In this document: in pieces, positions 1 to 6,446 of the stretch
Layout of the letters: every line of letters starts with the position of its first letter
How positions within the stretch are numbered: the stretch's first letter is position 1
Source of the DNA: SKLM01 sp964421785
GTDB lineage: Bacteria; Chloroflexota; Anaerolineae; B4-G1
Direction: 5' to 3'
Assembly: GCA_964421785.1 (NCBI GenBank)
Contig: CAYQZG010000077.1
Span: 1-18,062, forward strand
Length of the DNA: 18,062 bases
Translations under genes and position numbers: made by a program
The notes under the pieces: generated by a model
What the model was told of the DNA's origin: nothing
What the model saw: the letters and a program-made list of their open reading frames with translations, nothing else
Databases searched by the model: none

Positions 1-252
1 CAGCACCTCATCGCTCCAGCCGAACCCGCTCTTCAGGATCTCCAAGCCTATCAACACATTCACGGGCACGTTCGGACGCGATGCATTCTCACTGTAAAGA
101 GGGGCGAAGATCGTCTCGTCAATCCGACACAGCACGAGTCGGTAGAAGGCCTCGGCCCACGAACTCAACAGCCTGTCTCTCAACTTCGCGGGCAACCAGT
201 CTTCGGCGCTGAAGAAGCTCTTCTGGCGGTGTTGCTCGTTCTCGCGAAACAT
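1..252 (-). CDS. IS1182-like transposase, N-terminal fragment cut by window edge
   Basis: Reading the minus strand from an ATG at 252 gives 84 codons without a stop, running off the window. The protein starts MFRENEQHRQKSFFSAEDWL and continues with a segment containing RPNVPVNVLIGLEILKSGFG. This is the typical N-terminal region (DUF772-type) of IS1182/IS5-related DDE transposases, which cut and paste the insertion sequence. A GGAGG lies 3 bases upstream of the ATG on the minus strand. The catalytic DDE domain would lie to the left of base 1, so integrity cannot be judged. I could not identify the terminal inverted repeat on the 253-400 side. The gene points away from the catabolic cluster and is probably unrelated to its function, but it marks a possible boundary of the cluster. 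The family call is fairly safe; the IS subgroup is not. Confidence 0.8.
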   Translation of the reverse strand, partial: MFRENEQHRQKSFFSAEDWLPAKLRDRLLSSWAEAFYRLVLCRIDETIFAPLYSENASRPNVPVNVLIGLEILKSGFGWSDEVL

Positions 253-297
253 AGACCTCCAAGGGCTAGACGCTTATCGTCCGTCAATTACCCTACA

Positions 298-326
298 AGT
301 GTACCACATTCATCCCATCATGTCAG
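298..326 (-). promoter_or_regulatory. Probable sigma-70 promoter of the transposase
   Basis: On the minus strand CTGACA (326-321) is followed after 17 bases by TACACT (303-298), close to the TTGACA/TATAAT consensus with optimal spacing. The predicted transcript would start near 290 and reach the transposase ATG at 252 after about 40 bases. This is a pattern match only. Confidence 0.5.
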
Positions 327-780
327 GTTCTGAGGCCCTTTTTTCAGCAAAGCCAACTTATCACCGGGACCGTTGAAGTCGAGGTCTTCCGAGTATCGGT
401 TGCTCTGGGGGGGGGAGTTCCAGGCTATCCACGATGGCTTTGGCTTCGTCGGCTACGGTGATGGGAAGGTCGCCCACCAACTCTCGCCGATAGCCAAAGA
501 GGCTGAGGCTGGAAGCCTGGTGGGCGATCTGGGTGCAGGATTTGGGACCCCAAAGGGGCCAACAGGTCATCTAACGGGCCTGACGTGATGGGCAGCGTCC
601 GGCCTTGCAGCCGACGACACAAAACACCTGATGTGAGCGCTTCTGAAAATCAGGCGAAGGCTGTCTCGATCTGAAGTCTCGGCGTCGCCGATCGGGCGGA
701 CGATCCACAGTGCTCCCACTTCTTGGGAGGCGAGCGGAAGCCTTCCCTGCAGCGCGACGGCAAAGGCGGCAAACTCCCCC
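327..780. other. Intergenic stretch without a convincing gene
   Basis: Between the transposase promoter and the regulator promoter only short overlapping open frames occur on both strands (for example 373-588 plus and 361-570 minus). Their translations look like arbitrary sequence, no strong Shine-Dalgarno precedes them, and none resembles a family I know. A run of nine or more G near 406-415 is a possible slippage site, so a decayed transposon remnant is possible. A small hairpin, CTCCCA/TGGGAG, occurs near 713-729. The end of the insertion sequence should lie somewhere here but I could not place it. Confidence 0.5.
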
Positions 781-809
781 TTGACAAACGCCTGAAGAAC
801 CTGTATACT
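781..809 (+). promoter_or_regulatory. Sigma-70 promoter of the GntR regulator gene
   Basis: TTGACA at 781-786 is a perfect -35 box. It is followed after exactly 17 bases by TATACT at 804-809, one mismatch from the -10 consensus. Transcription would start near 816, giving a leader of about 95 bases before the ATG at 912. The operator at 821-835 lies directly downstream, so a bound repressor would block this promoter. Confidence 0.8.
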
Positions 810-820
810 ATGAGTGGTCT

Positions 821-835
821 TGTGGTATGACCAGT
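821..835. promoter_or_regulatory. Palindromic operator 1, probable binding site of the GntR regulator
   Basis: The core TGGTATGACCA (823-833) is a TGGT-N3-ACCA palindrome, the pattern used by many FadR-subfamily GntR proteins (PdhR and LldR sites are of the TGGT...ACCA type). The 15-base site TTGTGGTATGACCAG... recurs at 1778-1792 with only the two central bases changed (consensus TTGTGGTNNGACCAG, counted from 820-834 here). A further half-site, TGGTC, lies at 815-819. Its position just after the predicted transcription start suggests autorepression. The assignment to the adjacent regulator is inference. Confidence 0.65.
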
Positions 836-911
836 CTTTTCTCGATCACACAGGGTTGGAACAGATAGCGCTTTGTGCACCGACGCAGGTTGCAGACGGC
901 ACGGAGAGAGA

Positions 912-1643
912 ATGCCAGTTATCACCCCAGTGAAGCCGCGTAGGGCCTACATGCAGATCGTTGACCAGATCATCGGTCTGATTGATGCGGGCGAGTTTGC
1001 TGATGGCTCAAAACTCCCTCCAGAGCGAGAGCTGGCCGAAAGCCTCAACGTGGGGCGCTCGACGTTGCGGGAGGCGTTGGCCGCCTTGCGGGTCATGGGC
1101 TTGATCGAGACCCGGCAGGGCCAGGGCACCTTCGTCAGCAAGAGCGTCGCGAAGGAGTCGACTGAGGATGACTTCTCCTCGTACGAGGCCGAGAGCCCCT
1201 TTGCCATCATGGAGCTGAGGCGGTCTATCGAGCCAGCCGTGGCCGCTGCGGCCGCATCCAGGCACTCGGAAGAGGATCTTGAGCGCATCGTGCGGAGGTT
1301 GCATCTGGCGCAACACGACGAGTCGCCTGAGCCCATCGCAAGCGACGTCTTCAGCCGGTCTGATCGCGAGTTTCATCTCGCCATAGCGAAGGCCGCAGGT
1401 AACCCCCTTTTCGTTCGTGTGGGCAAGCTGATCCACGAGCTGATGAGCCAGGAACTGTGGCTGACACTCATGCGCGAGTCAAGCTTGGCCACTAGGGGGC
1501 GGTGGCAAGAGGCCATTGATGAGCATTGGGGAATCTACGACGCTATTGAACGTGGCTCGGCAGAGCTGGCGGCATCACGCATGAAGGGCCATCTGATACG
1601 GGTGGAGCAATTGATGCTCGAGGCCGAGTGGGAGCCTGAGTAG
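912..1643 (+). CDS. GntR-family transcriptional regulator, FadR subfamily (FCD domain)
   Basis: A 243-residue DNA-binding regulator of the usual size for the FadR subgroup. Residues about 10-76 form the winged helix-turn-helix, with the signature LPPERELAESLNVGRSTLRE followed by a wing ending RQGQGTFV. Residues about 95-235 form the all-helical FCD ligand-binding domain. Asp151, His155, His205 and His227 match the metal-binding D-H-H-H set that often helps hold a carboxylate effector. I chose the ATG at 912 because GGAGAG lies just upstream; an in-frame ATG at 873 would add 13 unlikely residues. The gene stands alone between its own promoter and a probable terminator. The same palindromic operator occurs before it and before the methyltransferase operon, so it probably represses both until a carboxylate pathway intermediate binds. 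The effector is unknown. Confidence 0.93.
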   Translation: MPVITPVKPRRAYMQIVDQIIGLIDAGEFADGSKLPPERELAESLNVGRSTLREALAALRVMGLIETRQGQGTFVSKSVAKESTEDDFSSYEAESPFAIMELRRSIEPAVAAAAASRHSEEDLERIVRRLHLAQHDESPEPIASDVFSRSDREFHLAIAKAAGNPLFVRVGKLIHELMSQELWLTLMRESSLATRGRWQEAIDEHWGIYDAIERGSAELAASRMKGHLIRVEQLMLEAEWEPE

Positions 1644-1680
1644 ACGGGGCTGCTCCAGGGTCCGCTTGGCCGGTGAACGA

Positions 1681-1740
1681 GAGAGGAGGGCTTTCTGGGG
1701 TGATGAGCAGCTAGTGTCGAATCGCCCTCTCTTTTTTTTT
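1681..1740 (+). terminator. Probable intrinsic terminator of the regulator gene
   Basis: GAGAG-G-AGGGC (1681-1691, one bulged G) pairs with GCCCTCTC (1724-1731). The right arm is followed directly by nine T residues (1732-1740). The loop is long, about 32 bases, so efficiency is uncertain, but position and T-run fit termination 40-100 bases after the regulator stop codon. It would separate the regulator from the methyltransferase operon. Confidence 0.65.
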
Positions 1741-1748
1741 CGTCAAAG

Positions 1749-1757
1749 TGGTATGAT
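1749..1757 (+). promoter_or_regulatory. Candidate extended -10 promoter of the methyltransferase operon
   Basis: TGGTATGAT has the extended -10 form TG-N-TATNAT (TG at 1749-1750, TATGAT at 1752-1757). No good -35 box lies 16-18 bases upstream, where there is only a T-rich stretch, which extended -10 promoters tolerate. The bases GTGGTATGA here also match the left half of operator 1, so the regulator might touch the promoter itself. Start near 1764 would leave a leader of more than 220 bases. Confidence 0.45.
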
Positions 1758-1777
1758 GACAAGACCAAGATCACCAT

Positions 1778-1792
1778 TGTGGTCAGACCAGC
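1778..1792. promoter_or_regulatory. Palindromic operator 2 upstream of the methyltransferase operon
   Basis: TGGTCAGACCA (1780-1790) is a perfect palindrome around a central A. The 15-base context TTGTGGTCAGACCAG matches the site before the regulator gene at 13 of 15 positions, with only the two central bases differing. Extra half-sites occur nearby: TGGT at 1749, GACCA at 1763-1767 and TGGTC at 1819-1823. The site lies just downstream of the candidate promoter, suiting a roadblock repressor. Binding by the neighbouring GntR protein is inferred. Confidence 0.7.
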
Positions 1793-1970
1793 ACACCGCC
1801 CGGGTGCCTGCGCCACGCTGGTCACGGCCCCGCGGTTCATCATCACGTTGTGCTCCATTCAGCGAAAGTTGGGCAAGAGATGCGATGGCCATTGGGACAG
1901 CAACCGTGAGTCGAGAGAAGACCGATAGCAGCCAAACAGAGCCGCTGAGAAGATCAGCGTATGCACGCAG
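1791..1970 (+). other. Long untranslated leader of the methyltransferase operon
   Basis: The span between the operator and the Shine-Dalgarno of the first methyltransferase gene has no convincing coding frame. An open frame at 1666-1974 crosses the terminator and operator and looks accidental. GACCAGC (1786-1792) and GCTGGTC (1817-1823) are a perfect 7-base inverted repeat that could either fold in RNA or be operator half-sites. I recognise no known riboswitch class. Confidence 0.4.
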
Positions 1971-1987
1971 GTAGGAGGTAAAGATAG

Positions 1988-3454
1988 ATGAGGGTGAACT
2001 TCGCCACGAACGCCGGTACGCAGTTCCGCATCCTCTCAGACGATCAGTGTGAGGAGATATACCTTGCCGCTCTTGAGGTGTTGGATCGGACGGGGATCAC
2101 GCTGCTGAATGAGGAGGCGCGCACCATCCTCCACGACAACGGAGCACGAGTCGAAGGAGAACGGACCTACATCCCCAGCTTCATGATAGAAAAGGCGCGG
2201 GTAACCGCACCGTCCAGCTTCACGATCTACAGTCGCGAGGGCGAGCCGTCCAAGAACGTGCATATCGCTCCCGGCCGGGTCCACTACGGACCCTCGGCCA
2301 CGGCAACCCACGTCCTTGATCCGCGGACGGGCGAGCGACGGATCTACCAGCGCAAAGATGCCGTGGGATCGGCCATCGTCTGTGACGCACTGCCCAACAT
2401 CGACTACGTGGCATCGATGGGTACCATCAGCGAGGTGGATCAGCGCGTGGCTGACGTTCACGAGTTTGCTGCGATGATAGCCTACACCGGCAAGCCGATC
2501 ATGGGCTGGTCGTACGAGCTCGATGGGTGCCAGAGCATTCACCGCATCGCGGTCGCTGTCGCCGGGGGCGAGGAAGCCTTCCTTAAGCGCCCCAACTACT
2601 TCTTCTTCTGCGAACCCCTTCCTCCTCTCCGCTGCACGGATGAATCGGCGGAGAAGGTCATGTACTGTGCCCGTCATGGGATTCCGATGGTCTTCGCGCC
2701 GGTTCTCATGAATGGGGCGTCAACCCCAGCGACCCTGGGCAGCGGTGTCGTGATGTCGGTCGCGGAGTCGATGTTCGGACTGGTCATGTCCCAGATACTC
2801 CGCCCAGGCACACCCTGCATCATCGGTGGCACCAACTCCATCTTGGACATGAGGACTGGTCTGATGCCCTACGGGGCTCCTGAGCTGTCTCTCCTCTGTG
2901 GAGCCACGGCGGAAGTAGCCCATTACCTAGGGTTACCGCATTGGTCAACCTCTGGCGCCTGCGACGCCAAGATTGAGGACGGGCAGGCTACTGCTGAGGG
3001 CACTGTGTCGAATCTGTTCGCCGGGTTGGTCACCTCCGACCTGAGCCATAATGTGGGATTCCTTGAAGCCTGTCTCACCGGCAGCCTACTCAATCTGGTA
3101 CTGATGGATGAATCCATAGGCTATCTCAAACGGCTCATGCGAGGCATCCCTGTCAGCGAGCAGTCATTGAGCGTGGATCTCATTGATCAAGTAGGGCCCG
3201 GCGGCGACTACGCCGACCTGCCGACTGGCGCTGGCGATCAGGGTCTGGATGTCTGGCATCCCACGCTTCTCGATCGCCAGAGCCGAGCTGGTTGGGTGAA
3301 AGCCGGCAGTAAGACGCTGCGAGTACGCGCGCGGGAGAAGCTAATCAGGATTCTCGAAACCCATGAAGCGATGCCACTCCCATCGGAGGTACAGCTCCAG
3401 ATCGATGCCATTCTGGAAGAGGCTGAGGGGCGCTTGGAAGAACGCGCCTACTAG
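1988..3454 (+). CDS. MttB-family (COG5598) non-pyrrolysine methyltransferase, paralogue 1
   Basis: A 488-residue member of the trimethylamine methyltransferase superfamily. Characterised relatives (MtgB on glycine betaine, MtpB on proline betaine, MtcB on carnitine) move a methyl group from a quaternary amine to a cobalt corrinoid protein in the cytoplasm. There is no in-frame TAG inside the gene, so it lacks the pyrrolysine of true MttB. An AGGAGG 9 bases upstream supports the ATG at 1988. The N-terminal half shows HYGPSATATHVLDPRTGERR, the middle STSGACDAKIEDGQATAEG, and the C-terminal half VGPGG at 402-406. After VGPGG, paralogues 2, 3 and 4 have an HTxxHFR motif, but this protein reads DYADLPTGAGDQGLDV instead, an odd loss that may change or abolish activity. 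It is closest to paralogue 3 and aligns with it without gaps to residue 402. It is the first gene of the operon. Confidence 0.9.
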   Translation: MRVNFATNAGTQFRILSDDQCEEIYLAALEVLDRTGITLLNEEARTILHDNGARVEGERTYIPSFMIEKARVTAPSSFTIYSREGEPSKNVHIAPGRVHYGPSATATHVLDPRTGERRIYQRKDAVGSAIVCDALPNIDYVASMGTISEVDQRVADVHEFAAMIAYTGKPIMGWSYELDGCQSIHRIAVAVAGGEEAFLKRPNYFFFCEPLPPLRCTDESAEKVMYCARHGIPMVFAPVLMNGASTPATLGSGVVMSVAESMFGLVMSQILRPGTPCIIGGTNSILDMRTGLMPYGAPELSLLCGATAEVAHYLGLPHWSTSGACDAKIEDGQATAEGTVSNLFAGLVTSDLSHNVGFLEACLTGSLLNLVLMDESIGYLKRLMRGIPVSEQSLSVDLIDQVGPGGDYADLPTGAGDQGLDVWHPTLLDRQSRAGWVKAGSKTLRVRAREKLIRILETHEAMPLPSEVQLQIDAILEEAEGRLEERAY

Positions 3455-3465
3455 TGAGGGACATG

Positions 3466-4911
3466 ATGAGAACAAATTACGCTGTCAATGAGACGGTTCA
3501 GTTTGCTACACTCACCCAGGACGCGTTCGAGGAGATCTGGTTCTCGGCCCTTGAGGTCCTGGGGCGAACTGGGGTCAAGGTGGCTAGCGGGGCAGGTGTT
3601 GCCTTGCTAGACGAGGCCGGGTCGCCGGTTGACGCGGACGGGCACGTCCGTCTCCCCTCCGCGATGGTCAAGCGCGCCTTGGACCAGGCGCCGGAGTGCG
3701 TCCTTCTTGCCGGCCGAAACCGGGATGAGCGGGTTCTGTTGCGCCCAAAGAGCATTCGTTTCACGAACAACTGCTGCAGCCCCGACGTGGTCGATCCGAC
3801 CTCTGACGAGGTGCGCCCATTGACGCTCGGTGATGTGTACGATTCGGCGAGGCTGATGGACGCGCTGCCTAACGTTGACCTCTGCGGCTGCCTCGGCCCC
3901 GCTTCGGACGTCACTGTGGGGGTCCGGTGCGCCCGTCAGCTGTTGGCTCTCCTCAGGGGGACGACCAAACCCCTGGTCCTAAGAGCCGCCAGCGTCCAGG
4001 ATCTGGACACCGAGCACGCCCTAGCGTGTGAGCTGCTTGGCGGCGAGGCTGAATTCCGAAAGGCGCCCCTGTTTGCGCTCAATCTACGAGCCTCGAGCCC
4101 GCTGATCCTCGATGAGTCCAGGGTAGACAAGCTCTTGCGTGCCGTTGACCATGGGATCCCCGTGATCTTTGATCCCGGGTCGGTTCCTGGACAGACGAGT
4201 CCGCCCTCCGTGGCCGGCGCCCTGGTGCACCATCTCTCCGGATTCCTGGCTGCTCTGGTGCTGGCCCAGCTTCGGCAACCAGGAAGTGCAATCGTCATGG
4301 GTGGGATCCGGGCTGTCAGCGACTCGGCCGCTGATGCTACCCCCCACGCTGCTCCTGAGGTTGACCTACTGAACGCGGGGCTGGCCGACGCAGCGACCTG
4401 GATGCGGATGCCCTTCATGGCGAGTGTAGGACTCTCGGACTCCCAGGTCCTCGACGAACAGGCCGCCATGGAGATGGCGAACGCTATCGCTGTAGCCGGC
4501 ATGAGCGGTCCCAGTCTGATTGGCGGGCTTGGTGCCCTTGGCGGCGGTAGCCTCGCATCGTATGACGCTTTGGTCCTGGGCGACGAGTTGGTCAGCATGT
4601 GCAAGCACATCTATGGGGGCGTCGATACGGACGACGAACACCTTGCTGTGAGTGTCATCGAAGACGTGGGGCCCGGCGGGAACTTTTTGACTGAGCCGCA
4701 TACCCTTGCTCACTTCCGCACGCAGCACTGGTTCCCCACGTTGATGGACCGACAGAGTCGTGATGATTGGGAAAGCGGTGGTTCGAAATCCCTTTCTCGG
4801 CGCGTGCGAGAGAAGGTGCGCGATCTGCTGGAACGTCACCAACCCACGCCCCTGCCCGCTGCTGTAGAGGCTCAGCTGCTTCGAGCCATCGATCACTTGG
4901 AATCGGCGTGA
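3466..4911 (+). CDS. MttB-family (COG5598) non-pyrrolysine methyltransferase, paralogue 2 (divergent)
   Basis: A 481-residue superfamily member with no internal TAG codon. An upstream GTG at 3454 overlaps the previous stop codon, but the ATG at 3466 is preferred because it gives MRTNYAVN, matching the starts MRVNFATN and MRANYRVN of paralogues 1 and 3, with GAGGG just before it. It is the most divergent of the four. Where paralogues 1 and 3 have YGPSxTATHxLDPRTGERR, this one reads FTNNCCSPDVVDPTSDEVR. It keeps DALPNVD and the C-terminal VGPGGNFLTEPHTLAHFR and LMDRQSRDDW. The rearranged N-terminal pocket region suggests a different substrate from its neighbours. It lies 11 bases after gene 1 and is surely co-transcribed. 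Corrinoid methyl transfer is inferred from the family; no partner corrinoid protein is present in the window. Confidence 0.88.
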   Translation: MRTNYAVNETVQFATLTQDAFEEIWFSALEVLGRTGVKVASGAGVALLDEAGSPVDADGHVRLPSAMVKRALDQAPECVLLAGRNRDERVLLRPKSIRFTNNCCSPDVVDPTSDEVRPLTLGDVYDSARLMDALPNVDLCGCLGPASDVTVGVRCARQLLALLRGTTKPLVLRAASVQDLDTEHALACELLGGEAEFRKAPLFALNLRASSPLILDESRVDKLLRAVDHGIPVIFDPGSVPGQTSPPSVAGALVHHLSGFLAALVLAQLRQPGSAIVMGGIRAVSDSAADATPHAAPEVDLLNAGLADAATWMRMPFMASVGLSDSQVLDEQAAMEMANAIAVAGMSGPSLIGGLGALGGGSLASYDALVLGDELVSMCKHIYGGVDTDDEHLAVSVIEDVGPGGNFLTEPHTLAHFRTQHWFPTLMDRQSRDDWESGGSKSLSRRVREKVRDLLERHQPTPLPAAVEAQLLRAIDHLESA

Positions 4912-4957
4912 AACTGACCGGGCCTCACCTCTTCCTATCTGGAGAGCAGTAGGCGCT

Positions 4958-6418
4958 ATGCGGGCGAATTACCGGGTTAATGCGAGCCCACGGTTTGATC
5001 TGCTTTCGTCCGACCAATGCGAGGAGATCTACGGCGCCGCGCTGCGAGTGCTGGCCCGACCCGGTCTCCTGGTTCACAGCGATCGAGCGCGGCACTGCCT
5101 TAGGGATAACGGGGCAGTTGTTAACGGGAAGAGAGTTTGTCTGCCGTCCTTTTTGGTGGAGAGGGCCCGACGGCTGGCTCCCAGGACGTTCACGCTCTAT
5201 GGGCGCGGCGGATCTCACGGTGAGCGCTTGGAGATCAGCCCCAACCACATTCATTATGGGCCGTCCATAACCGCGACCCACTTCCTCGATCCTCGGACGG
5301 GTGAGCGGCGCCAGTATGTCCTGGAGGACGCTGCTACGGTGGCCGTCGTCTGCGACGCCCTGCCCAACATAGACTACGTTGCTGCCCAAGGGACCATCAG
5401 CGATGTCGATCAAAGCTTAGTGGAGGTCTATGAGTTCGCTGCACTTACGGCCAACTGCCGCAAACCCGTCATGGCCTGGTCAAACACCCTGGAGGGATGT
5501 CAGGACGTGCATCGAATCGCTGTGACAGTGGCCGGTGGAGAGGGGGAGCTGGTCAATCATCCGAGCTACTTCTTCCTTGGCTGTCCCATCTCGCCCCTCG
5601 TGGTTCCGGAGGAGGTGGCGGAGCAGCTGATGTTCTGTGCCGAGCATGGGGTGCCTTACGTCTTTGGCCCGTGCCCTATGTGCGGTGCCACGACGCCGTG
5701 CACGCTGGCCAGTACGTTAGTGATGGCAACGGCCGAGTGCTTGCTGGCTCTCGTTCTCCATCAGATCGTGAATCCTGGAGCGCCCTTCATCATGGGAGGC
5801 TCGCTGGCGACTATGGATATGCGGGACAGCACCATGCCCTACGGCGCGCCCGAGCTGGCTATCCTATGCGCTGCCGAGTCTGAGATCGCGCGTTTCATCG
5901 GTGTGCCCGTCTGGTCCACGGCGGGGGTCAGTGACTCGAAGCTGGTCGACGGCCAGGCGGCTTTCGAGGGCGCTGTCAACACCGTGGTGTCGGCCTTGAG
6001 CGGTGCTGACCTGATCCACAACGTGGGGTTCATTGAGGGATGCCTGACCGGATCGCTGCAGTTCCTGGTGATGATGGACGAGGCGATCGCATACGCCAAG
6101 CGCTTGCTGCGGGGCATCGAGGTCACGCCCGAGACGCTCGCTGTGGACCTGATCGCCGACGTGGGACCAGGGGGTGGGTTCTTGTCCACCGAGCACACGA
6201 TGCAGCATTTCAGGACGGAGTTTTGGTATCCCTCCATCCTCGATCGTCGCACGCGAGAGGCCTGGGGAGCCGCTGGACGCACCAGCCTTTGGGACCGAGC
6301 CCAGGAGAAGCTCAACCGTATCCTCGACAAGCACCAGGTCCCTCCCTTGCCCGCTGAGGTGCAGCGGGACGTTGACGCTATTCTAGAGGAGTCTGAGGCT
6401 CGTCTGAGCACTGCGTAG
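4958..6418 (+). CDS. MttB-family (COG5598) non-pyrrolysine methyltransferase, paralogue 3
   Basis: A 486-residue superfamily member with no internal TAG codon. The start ATG at 4958 follows GGAGAG by about 12 bases and yields the family-like MRANYRVN. It is clearly the sister of paralogue 1: shared blocks include TATHxLDPRTGERR, VCDALPNIDYVA, GTISxVDQ, HRIAVxVAGGE and MPYGAPEL. Unlike paralogue 1 it keeps VGPGGGFLSTEHTMQHFR (from residue 402) and WYPSILDRRTREAW, so it looks the more canonical of the pair. The middle motif reads STAGVSDSKLVDGQAAFEG. The 46-base gap after gene 2 has no terminator. By family it should demethylate a quaternary or tertiary amine to a corrinoid protein; the substrate cannot be read from sequence. 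Confidence 0.92.
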   Translation: MRANYRVNASPRFDLLSSDQCEEIYGAALRVLARPGLLVHSDRARHCLRDNGAVVNGKRVCLPSFLVERARRLAPRTFTLYGRGGSHGERLEISPNHIHYGPSITATHFLDPRTGERRQYVLEDAATVAVVCDALPNIDYVAAQGTISDVDQSLVEVYEFAALTANCRKPVMAWSNTLEGCQDVHRIAVTVAGGEGELVNHPSYFFLGCPISPLVVPEEVAEQLMFCAEHGVPYVFGPCPMCGATTPCTLASTLVMATAECLLALVLHQIVNPGAPFIMGGSLATMDMRDSTMPYGAPELAILCAAESEIARFIGVPVWSTAGVSDSKLVDGQAAFEGAVNTVVSALSGADLIHNVGFIEGCLTGSLQFLVMMDEAIAYAKRLLRGIEVTPETLAVDLIADVGPGGGFLSTEHTMQHFRTEFWYPSILDRRTREAWGAAGRTSLWDRAQEKLNRILDKHQVPPLPAEVQRDVDAILEESEARLSTA

Positions 6419-6446
6419 GCATACAGAACCAAGGAGTTATACAACC

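Noticed and set aside
361..588. Small open frames on both strands near 361-622
   Set aside because: The peptides look random, overlap each other on opposite strands and lack strong ribosome binding sites. A decayed transposon remnant remains possible but unsupported.
1666..1974. 102-codon plus-strand frame between the regulator and the methyltransferases
   Set aside because: It runs through the probable terminator, its poly-T tract, and the palindromic operator, and its translation resembles nothing known.
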